DNA of 64,000 bases from Methylobacterium sp. J-048 (GTDB lineage Bacteria; Pseudomonadota; Alphaproteobacteria; Rhizobiales; Beijerinckiaceae), in assembly GCF_022829515.1 (NCBI RefSeq), contig NZ_JAKSYL010000100.1, positions 59,612-123,611 of the forward strand, given 5' to 3'. The position numbers and the translations under genes are program-made. Below the pieces are notes generated by a model. It saw only the letters and a list, made by a program, of their open reading frames with translations, was not told the DNA's origin and did no database searches. Of the stretch, positions 1 to 9,334 are shown in pieces; position 1 is the first letter of the stretch; each line of letters begins with the position of its first letter.

Positions 1-716
1 ATGGCCGGCCGCAGGAACTCGTCCGACAGGTCGACCACGTAGGAAGCGGCGATCGCCTCCATGGCGCTCGCGAACCGGGCGCCGCGCGCCGCCGTCATCG
101 CGTCGTAGGCGATCGATACCCGCTCCCAGCGCCGGTCGCGGTCCATCGCGTAATAGCGGCCACACAAGGTGGCGATGCGCGCGCCCTCCGGGAGGGCGGC
201 CTCCACGGTCTCGATGCAGGTGGCGGCGGACCGGGGCGGCATGTCGCGCCCGTCCGTGAAGGCGTGGAGCTCGACCGGTACGCCCGCTTCGACCAGAACC
301 CGGGCCAGCGCCACCGCGTGGTCCTGATGCGCGTGGACGCCCCCCGGCGACAGCAGGCCGACGAGGTGGCAGGTGCCGCCGCTCGCCCGCAGCGCGTCGA
401 TGAACCGGGTCAGGGCCGGGTTGGTGGCGAGCGAGCCGTCCGCGACGGCGGAGTCGATCCGCGGCAGGTCCTGCATGACCACCCGGCCGGCACCGATATT
501 CAGATGGCCGACCTCGGAATTGCCCATCTGCCCCTCGGGCAGGCCGACATCGGCCCCGAAGGTCATAAGGCGCGCCCGGGGACGCTCCGCCATCAGCGCG
601 TCGAAGACCGGGGTCCGCGCCTGAAGAACGGCGTTGTCGGCGACCGTGTCCCGGAGTCCCCAGCCGTCGAGGATCACGAGCATCACGGGGCGCGGGGTCC
701 TGTCGGGCACGGTCAC
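1..716 (-). CDS. gpmI: 2,3-bisphosphoglycerate-independent phosphoglycerate mutase (N-terminal part, cut by window edge)
   Basis: This minus-strand frame stays open to the left edge, so about 238 N-terminal residues are visible. The enzyme interconverts 3- and 2-phosphoglycerate in glycolysis/gluconeogenesis and needs two metal ions. The N-terminal LVILDGWG motif (metal-binding Asp about residue 18) and MGNSEVGHLNIGAGR (nucleophilic Ser about 67) are diagnostic. FTDGRDMPP, GRYYAMDRDRRWER and AYDAM further confirm the family, which is usually about 510 residues. GTG at 716 is chosen as start because GGAG lies seven bases upstream; ATG at 683 would cut into the first motif. The upstream glycosyltransferase on the same strand is separated by 182 bp, so co-transcription is uncertain. 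Confidence 0.93.
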   Translation of the reverse strand, partial: MTVPDRTPRPVMLVILDGWGLRDTVADNAVLQARTPVFDALMAERPRARLMTFGADVGLPEGQMGNSEVGHLNIGAGRVVMQDLPRIDSAVADGSLATNPALTRFIDALRASGGTCHLVGLLSPGGVHAHQDHAVALARVLVEAGVPVELHAFTDGRDMPPRSAATCIETVEAALPEGARIATLCGRYYAMDRDRRWERVSIAYDAMTAARGARFASAMEAIAASYVVDLSDEFLRPA

Positions 717-898
717 AACACTCCAAGGCCGCTACGGCACGATGCGGTATCCCGGGACCCACGAGGCCCGGAAACATGCGCGTGTCGATAATCGGCTTGG
801 CCGCGCGAGACTACAGCCCAGGATCGGAATCGGCGACGGATGCGGAACGGCGTCCGGGTTCTGACACCGGATCTGCAGGTCCGATCACGGAAGTCCCG

Positions 899-1978
899 TC
901 AATTGACGCTCGCCGGGTCCGATCCGGGTGCAACGCCGAGCAGGGGCGGCTTCCGGCGCAGGGCGGTCCGCAGCAGGGTCCGGCGATAGCCTCGGTGCGA
1001 CAGGAAGCCGACCGCCCAGGACAGGTGCATGGTGATCGCCGCCGGGCCGCTCATGACCAGGATCGGCTCTCGCGCCTTCAGCGCCAGGGCGAGGCCGCTC
1101 AGGCCGCAGCCGCCCACATACACCGCCAGCAGGACCAGCATCATCGGCGCGACGGTGGCGAGGGCCAGGGCAACGAAGCCGTAGACCAGGACCAGGGGCG
1201 GCAGCATCTGGCGCAGTCGCGGCAGGCAGGCGTGCTTCTCCAGGGTCCGGGCGCAGCCGCGGCCGTACTGGAAATATTGCCGGGTCAGGCTGAACAGGGT
1301 CGCGCGGGGGTAGTAGGTCACGACGAGATCGGCCGCGAGATAGATCTTGCCGCCGGCCGCGCAGAACCGGCGGTCCAGCTCGGCATCCTCGTTGTGCGAA
1401 AAGCTCTCGTCGTAGCCGCCGACCCGCAGGAACTCGCGCCGGTCGAAGATGGCGTGGTGGCCGTGGGTGACGTAGCCCGAGATCCCGCCCAGGCGGTGCG
1501 CCGACCCGCCATTGCCGAGCCGGCTGTTCTGGGCGGCCGCGATGGCGCGCTGCAGCGGCGTCACCCCGATGGTCCGCAGGGGCACGACCACCGAGACCGC
1601 CTCCCGCAGGCGGATCGTCCGCACCAGGTCCCGCACCCAGTTCTCGGGATAGGCGGCGTGGCAATCGGCGCGCACGAGATAGGTCGAGCCCGGATGCGCC
1701 AGGCGCGCCGCGAGGTTGAGGGCCGAGGCCTGGATCCGGCGGGCATTGTGGATCAGCTGGATCCGCGGATCCTCGACGCTCAGCGCCCGGACGATGGCGC
1801 AGGTCGCGTCGCTGCTGCCGCCGTCCATCACCAACAATTCGCAGGCGAGCGACCCTGAGGCCGGCATCACCGAGCGGATCGCCTCGGCGATGTGCTGAGC
1901 CTCGTTCAAGGCCGGCATGGCAATCGTCACGAGCGGGATGACCGCGCCGTCCGAGCCATCGACCGAAGCGTCCTTCAT
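899..1978 (-). CDS. GT2 glycosyltransferase, ExoA-like
   Basis: A 359-residue family 2 glycosyltransferase that should add a sugar to a lipid-linked oligosaccharide at the inner membrane during exopolysaccharide synthesis. The GT-A fold begins with VTIAMPALNEAQHI (residues 18-30). MDGGSSD (51-57) contacts the nucleotide and RADCHA (D105) fills the metal-binding DXD position. A HNEDAELDRRF acceptor-side motif follows. The C-terminal 120 residues contain two or three hydrophobic segments, as in ExoA of succinoglycan synthesis. It is transcribed divergently from the ABC exporter at 2338. The family and membrane tail are clear; the sugar and linkage are not. Confidence 0.85.
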   Translation of the reverse strand: MKDASVDGSDGAVIPLVTIAMPALNEAQHIAEAIRSVMPASGSLACELLVMDGGSSDATCAIVRALSVEDPRIQLIHNARRIQASALNLAARLAHPGSTYLVRADCHAAYPENWVRDLVRTIRLREAVSVVVPLRTIGVTPLQRAIAAAQNSRLGNGGSAHRLGGISGYVTHGHHAIFDRREFLRVGGYDESFSHNEDAELDRRFCAAGGKIYLAADLVVTYYPRATLFSLTRQYFQYGRGCARTLEKHACLPRLRQMLPPLVLVYGFVALALATVAPMMLVLLAVYVGGCGLSGLALALKAREPILVMSGPAAITMHLSWAVGFLSHRGYRRTLLRTALRRKPPLLGVAPGSDPASVN

Positions 1979-2337
1979 GGCGGTTCTCCTGAGACCCGAG
2001 CCCGATCTTTCGCCGGACCCGCGGTGGCCCCGTTCCGGAGGAAGCCCTGTGCCTCTGCGAGGACGGCTCGTTCGCCCGACACGAGTGTCCGGGCCGGCCG
2101 AGCCGGTCTCGACAGAGACGACGGCCCGCGCCCGGGGTCTCTTCTGTCCTCATAGGCAATCAATACCGTGGTTAACGACAACCACCTCTTCAGTCGGGAG
2201 GCTTGGTACGACGAAAGATGTAATTCGTGCCGGATGACCGGGGTGATAGCCCGGCTCAGTGGGATCGCCGATCCGGCCGCCAAGCGCCGCAAGCGGATCC
2301 CGCAAGCACCGATCGTCGTGCGGGATCGCCTCGAATG
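1979..2337. promoter_or_regulatory. Divergent promoter region between ExoA-like GT and ABC exporter
   Basis: This 359-bp spacer separates two divergent polysaccharide operons and must hold both promoters. It contains a short dyad, GTGGTT-6-AACCAC, at 2168-2185 in the most AT-rich part of the gap, which could be an operator. Open frames crossing it have atypical Arg/Pro-rich composition and are not called. I could not assign -35/-10 boxes confidently. Confidence 0.4.
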
Positions 2338-3231
2338 ATGGACTCTTTGGACGCGCTTGCGCTCGATGCGCCGAAACACGGCCTCACCGGGCCGAGATCA
2401 GAACCGACCGCGATGCCGGTCACCGAGATTGTTCCGGATCATAAGCTCGTCGCCTTCGATGCCGCGAGCGTCTGGCAGTATCGCGGGTTGTTGTGGGTCC
2501 TGATCCTGCGCGACTTGAAGGTGCTCTATCGCCAGACCGCGCTGGGCGCCTGCTGGGCGATCGCGCAGCCGCTGTTCACGGTGGCGATCTTCACCGTCAT
2601 CTTCGGCCATTTCGCCAAGATCCCCACCGACGGGGCGCCCTACGCACTGTTTGCCGGGAGCGCCATCATCCTGTGGACCTACTTCGCCGAGGCGGTGCGC
2701 CGGAGCGCCACGGGTCTCGTCACCGAGGCCGAGCTCATCCGCAAGATCTACTTCCCGCGCCTGGTGATCCCGCTGGCCACCGTGGTGTCGCCGATGGTCG
2801 ACTTCGCCATCGCCATGGTGGTGATGCTGGTGCTGATGCTCTGGTACGGGGTGGTGCCGAGCTGGCACATCGTCTTCGCGATCCCGACGCTCGCCGTCAC
2901 GGCGATGCTGGCGCTCGGGGTGAGCCTCTGGCTCGGGCCGGTCAACGTCCGCTTCCGGGACGTCAAGCACACGCTGCCGTTCCTCATCCAGATCTGGATG
3001 TACGCCTCGCCGATCGTCTACGCCGCGAGCATCGTCCCCGACTCGGTGCGCTGGGTCTACGCGCTCAACCCGATGGTCGGTCTGATCGAGGCGTTCCGGT
3101 TCGCGATCCTCGGCGGAACCGGCCCCGACGTCTTCGCGCTCGCCGTCTCGGTCACGGTCGCATCCCTGCTGCTGCTCACCGGACTGATCTTCTTCCAGCG
3201 CATGGAGCGCTCTTTCGCGGATATAATCTGA
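2338..3231 (+). CDS. ABC-2 type polysaccharide export permease (Wzm/KpsM-like)
   Basis: An inner-membrane subunit of a polysaccharide ABC exporter. From ATG 2338 it has 297 residues. After a soluble N-terminus come the family signature WVLILRDLKVLYRQTALGA and about six hydrophobic segments, including LFTVAIFTVIFGHFAKIP and the final ALAVSVTVASLLLLTGLIFF. Wzm/KpsM proteins are usually 260-270 residues, so ATG 2413 (272 residues) is also possible, and an in-frame GTG lies at 2227. No start has a strong ribosome-binding site. The stop overlaps the ATG of the ATPase gene, so the two are translationally coupled and form one transporter. Confidence 0.9.
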   Translation: MDSLDALALDAPKHGLTGPRSEPTAMPVTEIVPDHKLVAFDAASVWQYRGLLWVLILRDLKVLYRQTALGACWAIAQPLFTVAIFTVIFGHFAKIPTDGAPYALFAGSAIILWTYFAEAVRRSATGLVTEAELIRKIYFPRLVIPLATVVSPMVDFAIAMVVMLVLMLWYGVVPSWHIVFAIPTLAVTAMLALGVSLWLGPVNVRFRDVKHTLPFLIQIWMYASPIVYAASIVPDSVRWVYALNPMVGLIEAFRFAILGGTGPDVFALAVSVTVASLLLLTGLIFFQRMERSFADII

Positions 3232-4463
3232 TGTCGATGGCGATCAGCGTACAAGATATCGGCAAGCAATACTGGCGCGCCCCGCGGGCCACGCACGAGA
3301 ACTCCCTGCGCGATGCGATCATCGAGGGCGCGCGGGGCCTGGTGACGCGGAGATCCGAGGCGCGCCCGTCCAAGGAGGGCTTCTGGGCGCTCAAGGATGT
3401 CAGCTTCGGCATCAAGCATGGCGAGAATGTCGGCATCATCGGGATGAACGGGGCGGGCAAAAGCACCCTGCTCAAGCTGATCTCGCGGATCGCCGCCCCG
3501 ACCACCGGCAGCATCCGGCTGGTCGGCCGGGTCGGCGCGCTGCTCGAAGTCGGCACCGGCTTCCACCGGGAACTCACCGGGCGCGAGAACATCTTCCTCT
3601 ACGGCTCGATCCTGGGCATGCACCGCCATGAGATCGCGGAGAAATTCGACGCGATCGTCGAGTTCTCGGAGATCGGCGACTTCATCGACATGCCGGTGAA
3701 GCGCTACTCCAGCGGCATGTATGTCCGGCTGGCCTTCTCGGTCGCCGCCCATCTCGAGCCCGACATCCTGCTCCTCGACGAGGTGCTGGCGGTCGGCGAC
3801 TACACCTTCCAGAAGAAGTGCATCGACTTCGCCCGGCGCCTGCAGACCAAGGGCTCGACGATCCTGCTGGTCTCGCACAACATGTTCAGCGTGAAGACCA
3901 TGTGCGAGCGGGTCATCTACATCAAGAACGGCCGCGTCGCCTTCGACGGCCCCACCGACGAGGGTCTGCACCATTACGAGCGGGACAGCTACCTGGCCGA
4001 TGCACCGTGGTTCAAGCCGGAGGGCGGCCGCCATCCGGTGGAGATCCGCGAGGTGACGATCGCCGATGAATCCGGCGCGCCCAAGACGCTGTTCCGGCAC
4101 GGCGAGCGGATGCGGATCACCGCGCGCTACACCGCCGCAGAGCCGATCGCCGACCCGCACGTCCTGTTCTCGGTCACGCGGTCCGACGAGCTGCTCTGCT
4201 GCAACTTCAGCACGATGACGGACCGGGCCAAGCTGCCGACCCTGTCGGGCGAGGGCACGATCGAGCTGCTGACGCCGCCGCTGACGCTGACTGCGGACAC
4301 CTACACGGTCTCGATGGTGGTCCGGCAGCGGGGCTTCGAGCGCCTGCTCGCAGCAAAGGTCGGCGCCCGCTTCCACATCGAGCACCCGGTCTTCGCCCCC
4401 GACGTGTTCGGCGTCTTTCACCAGCCCGGCACCTGGGCTGCCGACCCTGCACCGCATCGCTGA
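3231..4463 (+). CDS. Polysaccharide ABC transporter ATP-binding protein with C-terminal extension (Wzt-like)
   Basis: The 410-residue ATPase partner of the permease just upstream (TGATG overlap). It shows Walker A GMNGAGKST (71-79), the SSGMYVRL signature of this subfamily (160-167), Walker B ILLLDE (179-184) and the switch His in VSHN (216). Residues from about 265 onward form a beta-rich extension like the Wzt carbohydrate-binding domain. In O-antigen systems that domain recognises the finished chain end before export. Its presence suggests a substrate-selective exporter of a polymer completed in the cytoplasm. A glycosyltransferase follows 15 bp downstream. Confidence 0.92.
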   Translation: MSMAISVQDIGKQYWRAPRATHENSLRDAIIEGARGLVTRRSEARPSKEGFWALKDVSFGIKHGENVGIIGMNGAGKSTLLKLISRIAAPTTGSIRLVGRVGALLEVGTGFHRELTGRENIFLYGSILGMHRHEIAEKFDAIVEFSEIGDFIDMPVKRYSSGMYVRLAFSVAAHLEPDILLLDEVLAVGDYTFQKKCIDFARRLQTKGSTILLVSHNMFSVKTMCERVIYIKNGRVAFDGPTDEGLHHYERDSYLADAPWFKPEGGRHPVEIREVTIADESGAPKTLFRHGERMRITARYTAAEPIADPHVLFSVTRSDELLCCNFSTMTDRAKLPTLSGEGTIELLTPPLTLTADTYTVSMVVRQRGFERLLAAKVGARFHIEHPVFAPDVFGVFHQPGTWAADPAPHR

Positions 4464-4478
4464 AGCCCGGAGGGAACG

Positions 4479-6146
4479 ATGGCCACGATTGCATCAGGGC
4501 TCCGCCACGACGGGAGCCGAGAGAGCGACGAGGAGACCGCCCGGCGCGCCGGGCGGATCCGGGCGAACTTCTCGGCCTTCGATGCCCGGGTGCGAGAGGC
4601 GGAGCGTCTGGCGGCGTCCGGCGATCCGGAAGGGGCCGCCGTCGAGGCCGCCATCGCGGCGACGATGGCGGCTCATCGCCATTGCGGCGTGTTCGCGAGC
4701 CCACGCCTGGAGCGCGTGACCGCCGAGATCGGCCGACGGCTGGAGCCGGAGGCCGACCACGGCGCGGCCCCGGAGCCGGCCCCGTTCCGCCGCGTCCTCC
4801 ACGTCTGCACGCAGCTCGCCCCGGTGGGCGGCCTGACCAAGATGCTGGCCCTCTGGATCGGCGCCGATGCCAACCGGACCAACGGGCTGGCCCTGACCCA
4901 GCATCGCGGGCCGGTCGATGCGCGGATCACCGAAGCGGTGCGCGCCAGCGGCGGCACGATCCACCACCTGAACCACCGCCAGGGCAGCAAGCTGGCCTGG
5001 GCGCGGGAGCTGCGCCGGGTCGCGCAGGACTACGACGTCGTCGTCCTGCACATCCATTGCGAGGACGTGGTTCCGCTGATCGCATTCGCGGATCCGGACA
5101 GACACCCGCCGGTGCTCCTGCTCAACCACGCCGACCACCTGTTCTGGATCGGGACGCGGATCAGCCACGCGGTGATCAACTTGCGCGAGGCCGCCCGCCG
5201 GCTCGCGAACACGCGGCGCGGCGTCAACCCGGCCCGAAGCCTCCTGCTCCCGACCCTGATCACCCTGCCCGAGCGTCAGCGCAGCCGCGCCGCGGCCAAG
5301 CGCGCCCTCGGCATCCCGGACGACGAGGTCCTGCTGGTCTCAGTGGCGCGCGGCGCGAAGTACCGCAACGTCGGTCCGGTCACCTACGCCGACCGCCACG
5401 TCGACCTCCTGGCCGCGCACCCGAACGCCCGCCTGATCGTGGTCGGCGCCGGCGAGCGGGCGGATTGGGGGCCGGCCCAGGCCGCCACGGGCGGACGCAT
5501 CACGGCCTATCCGGAGCAGTCGGATCCGCGGGTGTTCTTCGAGGCGGCAGACATCTACGTGGATTCCTACCCGTTCGTCTCCTCGACCTCGATGCTCGAA
5601 GCCGCCGCCTACGGGCTGCCGCTGGTGACGCGATTCGAGGCGCCCGAGGCGGCCGAGATCGTCGCGATCAACCATCCGGGGCTCGACGCGACGGCCCGGG
5701 TCGCCCGCGACCAGGCTGAATACGAGGCCCATCTGACCGCGCTGATCACCGACGCGGAAGCGCGCCAGGCCGCGGGCGCCGGGATCAGCGCCGCCATCGC
5801 GCGGCTCTACGCGCCGGCGAGCTGGCTCGCCGGGCTCGACGCGGTCTACGCCGAGGCCCAGGCGCTGCCCCGGCTCGCGCCGGATGCCGGGCCGGTCACG
5901 GCCGAAGTGCCCCATCTCGGCGAGCCCGACCTGCGCCACCAGGACATGTTCGGCTCGGATTTCCCGGTCTCGGGCATGACCAAGAACTACATCGGCATGC
6001 TGCCGCTCCGGCAGCGCATCGCCTCCTGGGCCGCCCTGCGCCGCGCCGGCGATTTTTCCGGGCCCTGGGAGCGGGTGCGCCTGCTGCTTCCGGAATGGCT
6101 GGTGCGCAACGTGAAGGACCGGCCGGGGCTTCTGCGAGCCGGTTGA
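4479..6146 (+). CDS. Glycosyltransferase (GT4/GT-B-like) with N-terminal extension
   Basis: A 555-residue protein in one operon with the ABC exporter. Residues 1-105 are a charged helical extension, including an Ala-rich stretch. From about residue 106 (RVLHVCTQLAPVGGLTKML) a GT-B fold starts. The C-terminal half has VARGAKYRNVGP, a RLIVVGAGER strand, and an SSTSMLEAAAYGLPLVTR motif typical of the nucleotide-sugar site in GT4-like enzymes. The donor and acceptor are unknown. It likely builds or finishes the polymer exported by the neighbouring transporter. It ends convergently against the operon at 6430-13022, with strong hairpins between. Confidence 0.8.
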   Translation: MATIASGLRHDGSRESDEETARRAGRIRANFSAFDARVREAERLAASGDPEGAAVEAAIAATMAAHRHCGVFASPRLERVTAEIGRRLEPEADHGAAPEPAPFRRVLHVCTQLAPVGGLTKMLALWIGADANRTNGLALTQHRGPVDARITEAVRASGGTIHHLNHRQGSKLAWARELRRVAQDYDVVVLHIHCEDVVPLIAFADPDRHPPVLLLNHADHLFWIGTRISHAVINLREAARRLANTRRGVNPARSLLLPTLITLPERQRSRAAAKRALGIPDDEVLLVSVARGAKYRNVGPVTYADRHVDLLAAHPNARLIVVGAGERADWGPAQAATGGRITAYPEQSDPRVFFEAADIYVDSYPFVSSTSMLEAAAYGLPLVTRFEAPEAAEIVAINHPGLDATARVARDQAEYEAHLTALITDAEARQAAGAGISAAIARLYAPASWLAGLDAVYAEAQALPRLAPDAGPVTAEVPHLGEPDLRHQDMFGSDFPVSGMTKNYIGMLPLRQRIASWAALRRAGDFSGPWERVRLLLPEWLVRNVKDRPGLLRAG

Positions 6147-6189
6147 TCGTGCGTGATCGCAACCGGCGGGACGATCGCGTCACGCAAGC

Positions 6190-6228
6190 TTAGACCCGGG
6201 AAGTTGCCCTATGGCTTCCCGGGTCTAA
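6190..6228. terminator. Strong hairpin, probable bidirectional terminator
   Basis: A perfect 14-bp inverted repeat (TTAGACCCGGGAAG / CTTCCCGGGTCTAA) with an 11-nt loop. It lies between two converging operons, 44 bp past the glycosyltransferase stop. There is no long U-tract, but position and strength fit a terminator. Confidence 0.6.
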
Positions 6229-6230
6229 AG

Positions 6231-6328
6231 CATCGCCCCGAAAGGTGGCCAGCGGCTTTCGGGACGATGATACGACCTCAAGGATCTACAGCATCGTGCC
6301 GGTTCCGATGTCCGGCACGATGCTGTAG
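6231..6328. repeat. Dispersed palindromic repeat, copy A
   Basis: Two hairpins in a row. The first has arms CATCGCCCCGAAAG (6231-6244) and CTTTCGGGACGATG (6256-6269) with one mismatch. The second is a perfect 17-bp stem (6286-6302 and 6312-6328) around a TTCCGATGT loop. A diverged copy with the same order and the same loop core is at 30273-30368. Arms plus conserved loops look like a mobile REP-like element rather than a simple terminator. Confidence 0.75.
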
Positions 6329-6429
6329 GCGTCTCTGCGTTGTGCAGGTGATCGCTTCAGCGTCCCTGCGGCTCGCAAGCCGTCCGTGATGGCCCGGCCC
6401 GCAGGGTCAAACGCGTAAGCTCCAATCTT

Positions 6430-7398
6430 TCAGCGCGGCCCGGCCGCGGCGACGGGGCGGTTCGCCTGGGCGACGGCCAGCAGGGCTTCGCGCAGATGCG
6501 TCGGCCGGACCGCGTCCTTGATCGCCCGGTGCGGCATCAGCCGGAAGGCGGACAGGAGCGCGCCCGCCGCGGCGCGCCGATCGCCGCGGGCCGCATGGGC
6601 CTGGGCGCCATCCAGGAAGGCGTCGTAATAGCCCTGCACGGTCGCGAAATAGAGGCGCAGGGCCGCGAGACGCGAGAGGCCGAGCGCGGGGACGTGCCGG
6701 CGAAACACCAGCTTGGTGAAGCGGATCCGGCGGGCGATCAGGCTGTCGAAGGTCCCGGCCGGCCGCTGCCGGAAATGCACGCAGGGCACCGCGACGAAGC
6801 TGGCCCGGTGCCGGCGGACCGCGCGGATCTGCCAATCCCAATCCTGATCGCCGAGCAGCGCCTCGTCGAACAGGCCGACGCTGTCGATCAGGCTCCGGCG
6901 CACCAGGGTCGCGCCGACCTGCGGGAAGTAACCGCTCAGCATCCGGCGCAGCAGCGCCCCCCCGTCCACCGGGAGATCCGCCGGCCAGGGGCCGTAGGTC
7001 GGCTCCAAATCCTGGGTGGTGGTCACGACCTGCCCGAAGACGATCCCGAGATCCGGCTCGGCCTCGAGCCGGCGCAGATGCGGGCGGATGTGCCCCGGCT
7101 GCCAGACGTCGTCGTCGTCGAGAAACGCCACGTAGGGCGCGCTGGCCCGCAGCAGGGCGGCGTTGCGGGCGGCCCCCGCGCCGGGCCGGTCGACGGGCAC
7201 GTGGATCGCAGCGAATTCCGCGGCGACCGCGGCGCCCGGCCCCGGCTGGCCGTTGTCGCCCACGATGATCTCGAAGGCGAGATCGGGCCCTTCCAGGGCG
7301 CGGATGCTCGCCAGGGCCTCGCGCAGCAGGGACGCACGGTTGCAGGTCGGGACCACCACGGAAACCGTGGGGCTGAGCGCGGGCTGGATCATGTCCAC
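6430..7398 (-). CDS. GT2 glycosyltransferase
   Basis: A 322-residue family 2 glycosyltransferase, last gene of the seven-gene minus-strand operon. The N-terminus carries VSVVVPTCNRASLL and EIIVGDNG. FLDDDDVWQPGH is the DXD metal site, and LLGDQDWDWQIRAVR is the ED-type acceptor motif. The C-terminal tail is Arg/Ala-rich with amphipathic helices and no clear transmembrane segment. Its ATG overlaps the deacetylase stop by ten bases. It probably transfers the sugar made by the upstream enzymes, which is inferred from the operon only. Confidence 0.85.
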   Translation of the reverse strand: MDMIQPALSPTVSVVVPTCNRASLLREALASIRALEGPDLAFEIIVGDNGQPGPGAAVAAEFAAIHVPVDRPGAGAARNAALLRASAPYVAFLDDDDVWQPGHIRPHLRRLEAEPDLGIVFGQVVTTTQDLEPTYGPWPADLPVDGGALLRRMLSGYFPQVGATLVRRSLIDSVGLFDEALLGDQDWDWQIRAVRRHRASFVAVPCVHFRQRPAGTFDSLIARRIRFTKLVFRRHVPALGLSRLAALRLYFATVQGYYDAFLDGAQAHAARGDRRAAAGALLSAFRLMPHRAIKDAVRPTHLREALLAVAQANRPVAAAGPR

Positions 7399-8189
7399 TC
7401 TTCCCAGGCATCATAGGCGCCCTTCAGGAGGGCACCGAAGACGAGATCGTTGTCGAAATGCGTGACGAAGCTGCGCCCGATGGTTCCCACCGGCCGCGTC
7501 TCCACGGCCTGCGCGTAGATGATCCGATAGCCGGCCTGCTGGGCGGCGCGGGCGGCGGCGGGCGTCCAGTTCGCCGACTGCCCGAGCGGGATCGCGAAGC
7601 TGTCCGGCGGAATGCCCAGCCGGGCCGCGATCGCCCGGCGCGAGCCGTCGAGTTCCTCGGCCGCCTGCTCGGCACTGATCCGCCCGAAATTCGGATGCGT
7701 AACGGAATGGCTGCCGATCTCGACGCCGGTCGAGGCCAGGGCCGCGATCTCGCGCCAGCCCAGAACCCCGCTTGGGCCGGTCCCAGGCCGGTCGAGCCAG
7801 CCGGAGACGACGAACAGCGTCCAGGGAATCCCGTGGTCGCGCAGGACCGGCTCCGCCGCGTCGAGCACGCTGCGCCAGCCGTCGTCGAAGGTGATCGCCA
7901 GGTCCCAGGGCTCGCCGTTGCCCTCCGCGATGGTGCTGGCCGGCACGAAGCGGTAGCCGAGGCGCAAGGCCAGCTCGATCTGGTGGCGAAAGCGCGCGGG
8001 GGTGACGTCGTTGACGCCGCACTCGGGCTGGCCGAGGGAATGGTAGCAGAGAATGCGCCCGCCCGGCAACGCGCGGTGCGTTCCGGCCACGGCCAGGGTC
8101 GCACGCTCGCAGGCCATCCGGGCGGCCGCGACCCGGGGGCGGGTGAGCCCCACGGTGCGGGCGAGGCTCTTGACCGGCCCGGGGATCAT
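7389..8189 (-). CDS. Polysaccharide deacetylase family protein (NodB domain)
   Basis: A 266-residue carbohydrate esterase family 4 type protein, expected to remove N- or O-acetyl groups from a sugar or polymer with a metal ion. It shows ILCYHSLG, the metal/catalytic motif ITFDDGW, and the metal-binding His pair in SHSVTHPNFG. The start at 8189 forms an ATGA overlap with the aminotransferase stop; reading further upstream would enter another gene. No signal peptide is obvious, so a cytoplasmic role on a nucleotide- or lipid-linked sugar is possible. Position among amino-sugar genes supports an N-acetyl substrate. Confidence 0.87.
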   Translation of the reverse strand: MIPGPVKSLARTVGLTRPRVAAARMACERATLAVAGTHRALPGGRILCYHSLGQPECGVNDVTPARFRHQIELALRLGYRFVPASTIAEGNGEPWDLAITFDDGWRSVLDAAEPVLRDHGIPWTLFVVSGWLDRPGTGPSGVLGWREIAALASTGVEIGSHSVTHPNFGRISAEQAAEELDGSRRAIAARLGIPPDSFAIPLGQSANWTPAAARAAQQAGYRIIYAQAVETRPVGTIGRSFVTHFDNDLVFGALLKGAYDAWEEWT

Positions 8190-9334
8190 CGCAGGGCGGC
8201 GCGCAGGCCGGCGACGACCTGGTCCTGCATCGCGTCGTCCATGGCGGCGTAGAGCGGCAGCAGGATCGCGTGGTCGCGTGCCCGCTCCGATTCCGGCAGG
8301 GCGAAGCGCCGGGGCGCCTCGGCGTAGGGCGGCTCCAGATGGGCGCACATGATGCCCCGGCGGGTGGCGATGCCCTGATCGAGCATCGCCTGCATCACGG
8401 CGCCCTGGTCGGCCGCCTCCGGCAGGCGGACGCAGAAGCTCTGCCAGTTGCTGCGCGAGCCGATCGGCTCGGGCGGCGGCGTCACCTCCGGGAGATCGGC
8501 GAGCCGCGCCCGGTAGCCGTCCGCCAGGGCCCGCCGCCGGGCGATCAGGCCGGGCAGCCGGGTCAGCTGCGCGCGGCCGATGGCGGCCTGCACGTCGGTC
8601 ATCCGGTAATTGTAGCCGGCGACCGTGTATTCCTCGGCGACCACCTTGGCGCTGCCGTGGCGGGCCACGTCGGACACGCTCATCCCGTGCTGCCGCCACA
8701 GCCTGAACTTACGGTCCCAGTCGGGATTGGCCGTGGTGATCATGCCGCCGTCGCCGGTGGTCAGGACCTTGCGCGGGTGGAACGAGAAGCAGGCGACGTC
8801 GCCCGTCATTCCGCCCCCACCGCCGCCGATCGGCCGCCAGACATCGCCCTGGAGGCGCTCGGAGCCGATCGCGCAGGCCGCGTCCTCGATCACCGGGATG
8901 CCGGAGCGGCGCCCGATCGCCACGATGGCTTCGAGGTCGCAGGGCATGCCCATCTGGTGGACGCAGACGATCGCCTTCGTCCGCTCGGTGAGCGCCGCGG
9001 CGGCGGCCTCCGGGGCCATGTTGAAGGTCGCCGGATCGATGTCGACGAAGATCGGCGTTGCCCCGCACTGGGCGATGGCGTTGGCGGTGGCGATGAAGCT
9101 GTGGCTCACCGTCACCACCTCGTCACCGGGTCCGACCCCGGCGGCCAGCAGCGCGAGATGCAGCGCCGTGGTGCAGTTCGAGACCGCGCAGGCATGGGGG
9201 GCGCCGACGAGCGCGGCGAACTCGGTCTCAAAGGCCGCGACCTGCGGCCCCTGGGTCAGCCAGCCGGAGCGGACCACGGCGGCGGCGGCCTCCGCCTCCG
9301 GCTCGCCGACATCGGGTTTCGCGATCGGGATCAT
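8186..9334 (-). CDS. DegT/DnrJ/EryC1/StrS family sugar aminotransferase
   Basis: A 382-residue PLP-dependent aminotransferase that converts a keto nucleotide sugar to an amino sugar, normally with glutamate as donor. Family marks include WLTQGPQVAAFE near the N-terminus, VSNCTTALHLAL, IEDAACAIGSE, and FSFHPRKVLTTGDGGM with the PLP lysine at about residue 189. A Gly run (about 170-175) interrupts the loop before the lysine, which is slightly unusual. It overlaps the epimerase gene by ATGA and is followed by the deacetylase gene with a second ATGA overlap. It is the second aminotransferase of this operon, so the final sugar may carry two amino groups or two amino sugars may be made. Confidence 0.92.
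   Translation of the reverse strand: MIPIAKPDVGEPEAEAAAAVVRSGWLTQGPQVAAFETEFAALVGAPHACAVSNCTTALHLALLAAGVGPGDEVVTVSHSFIATANAIAQCGATPIFVDIDPATFNMAPEAAAAALTERTKAIVCVHQMGMPCDLEAIVAIGRRSGIPVIEDAACAIGSERLQGDVWRPIGGGGGGMTGDVACFSFHPRKVLTTGDGGMITTANPDWDRKFRLWRQHGMSVSDVARHGSAKVVAEEYTVAGYNYRMTDVQAAIGRAQLTRLPGLIARRRALADGYRARLADLPEVTPPPEPIGSRSNWQSFCVRLPEAADQGAVMQAMLDQGIATRRGIMCAHLEPPYAEAPRRFALPESERARDHAILLPLYAAMDDAMQDQVVAGLRAALR

Noticed and set aside
776..1858. Long plus-strand frame opposite the ExoA-like gene
   Set aside because: Arg/Gln/Ala/Gly-rich composition and exact antisense to a gene with clear GT2 motifs; it is a GC-rich shadow.
2493..3230. N-terminal extension of the Wzt-like frame into the permease gene
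   Set aside because: It reads the permease gene out of frame; ATG 3231 gives the correct family start.
3057..4457. 466-codon minus-strand frame opposite the Wzt-like gene
   Set aside because: Antisense to a complete ABC ATPase and without any recognisable motif.
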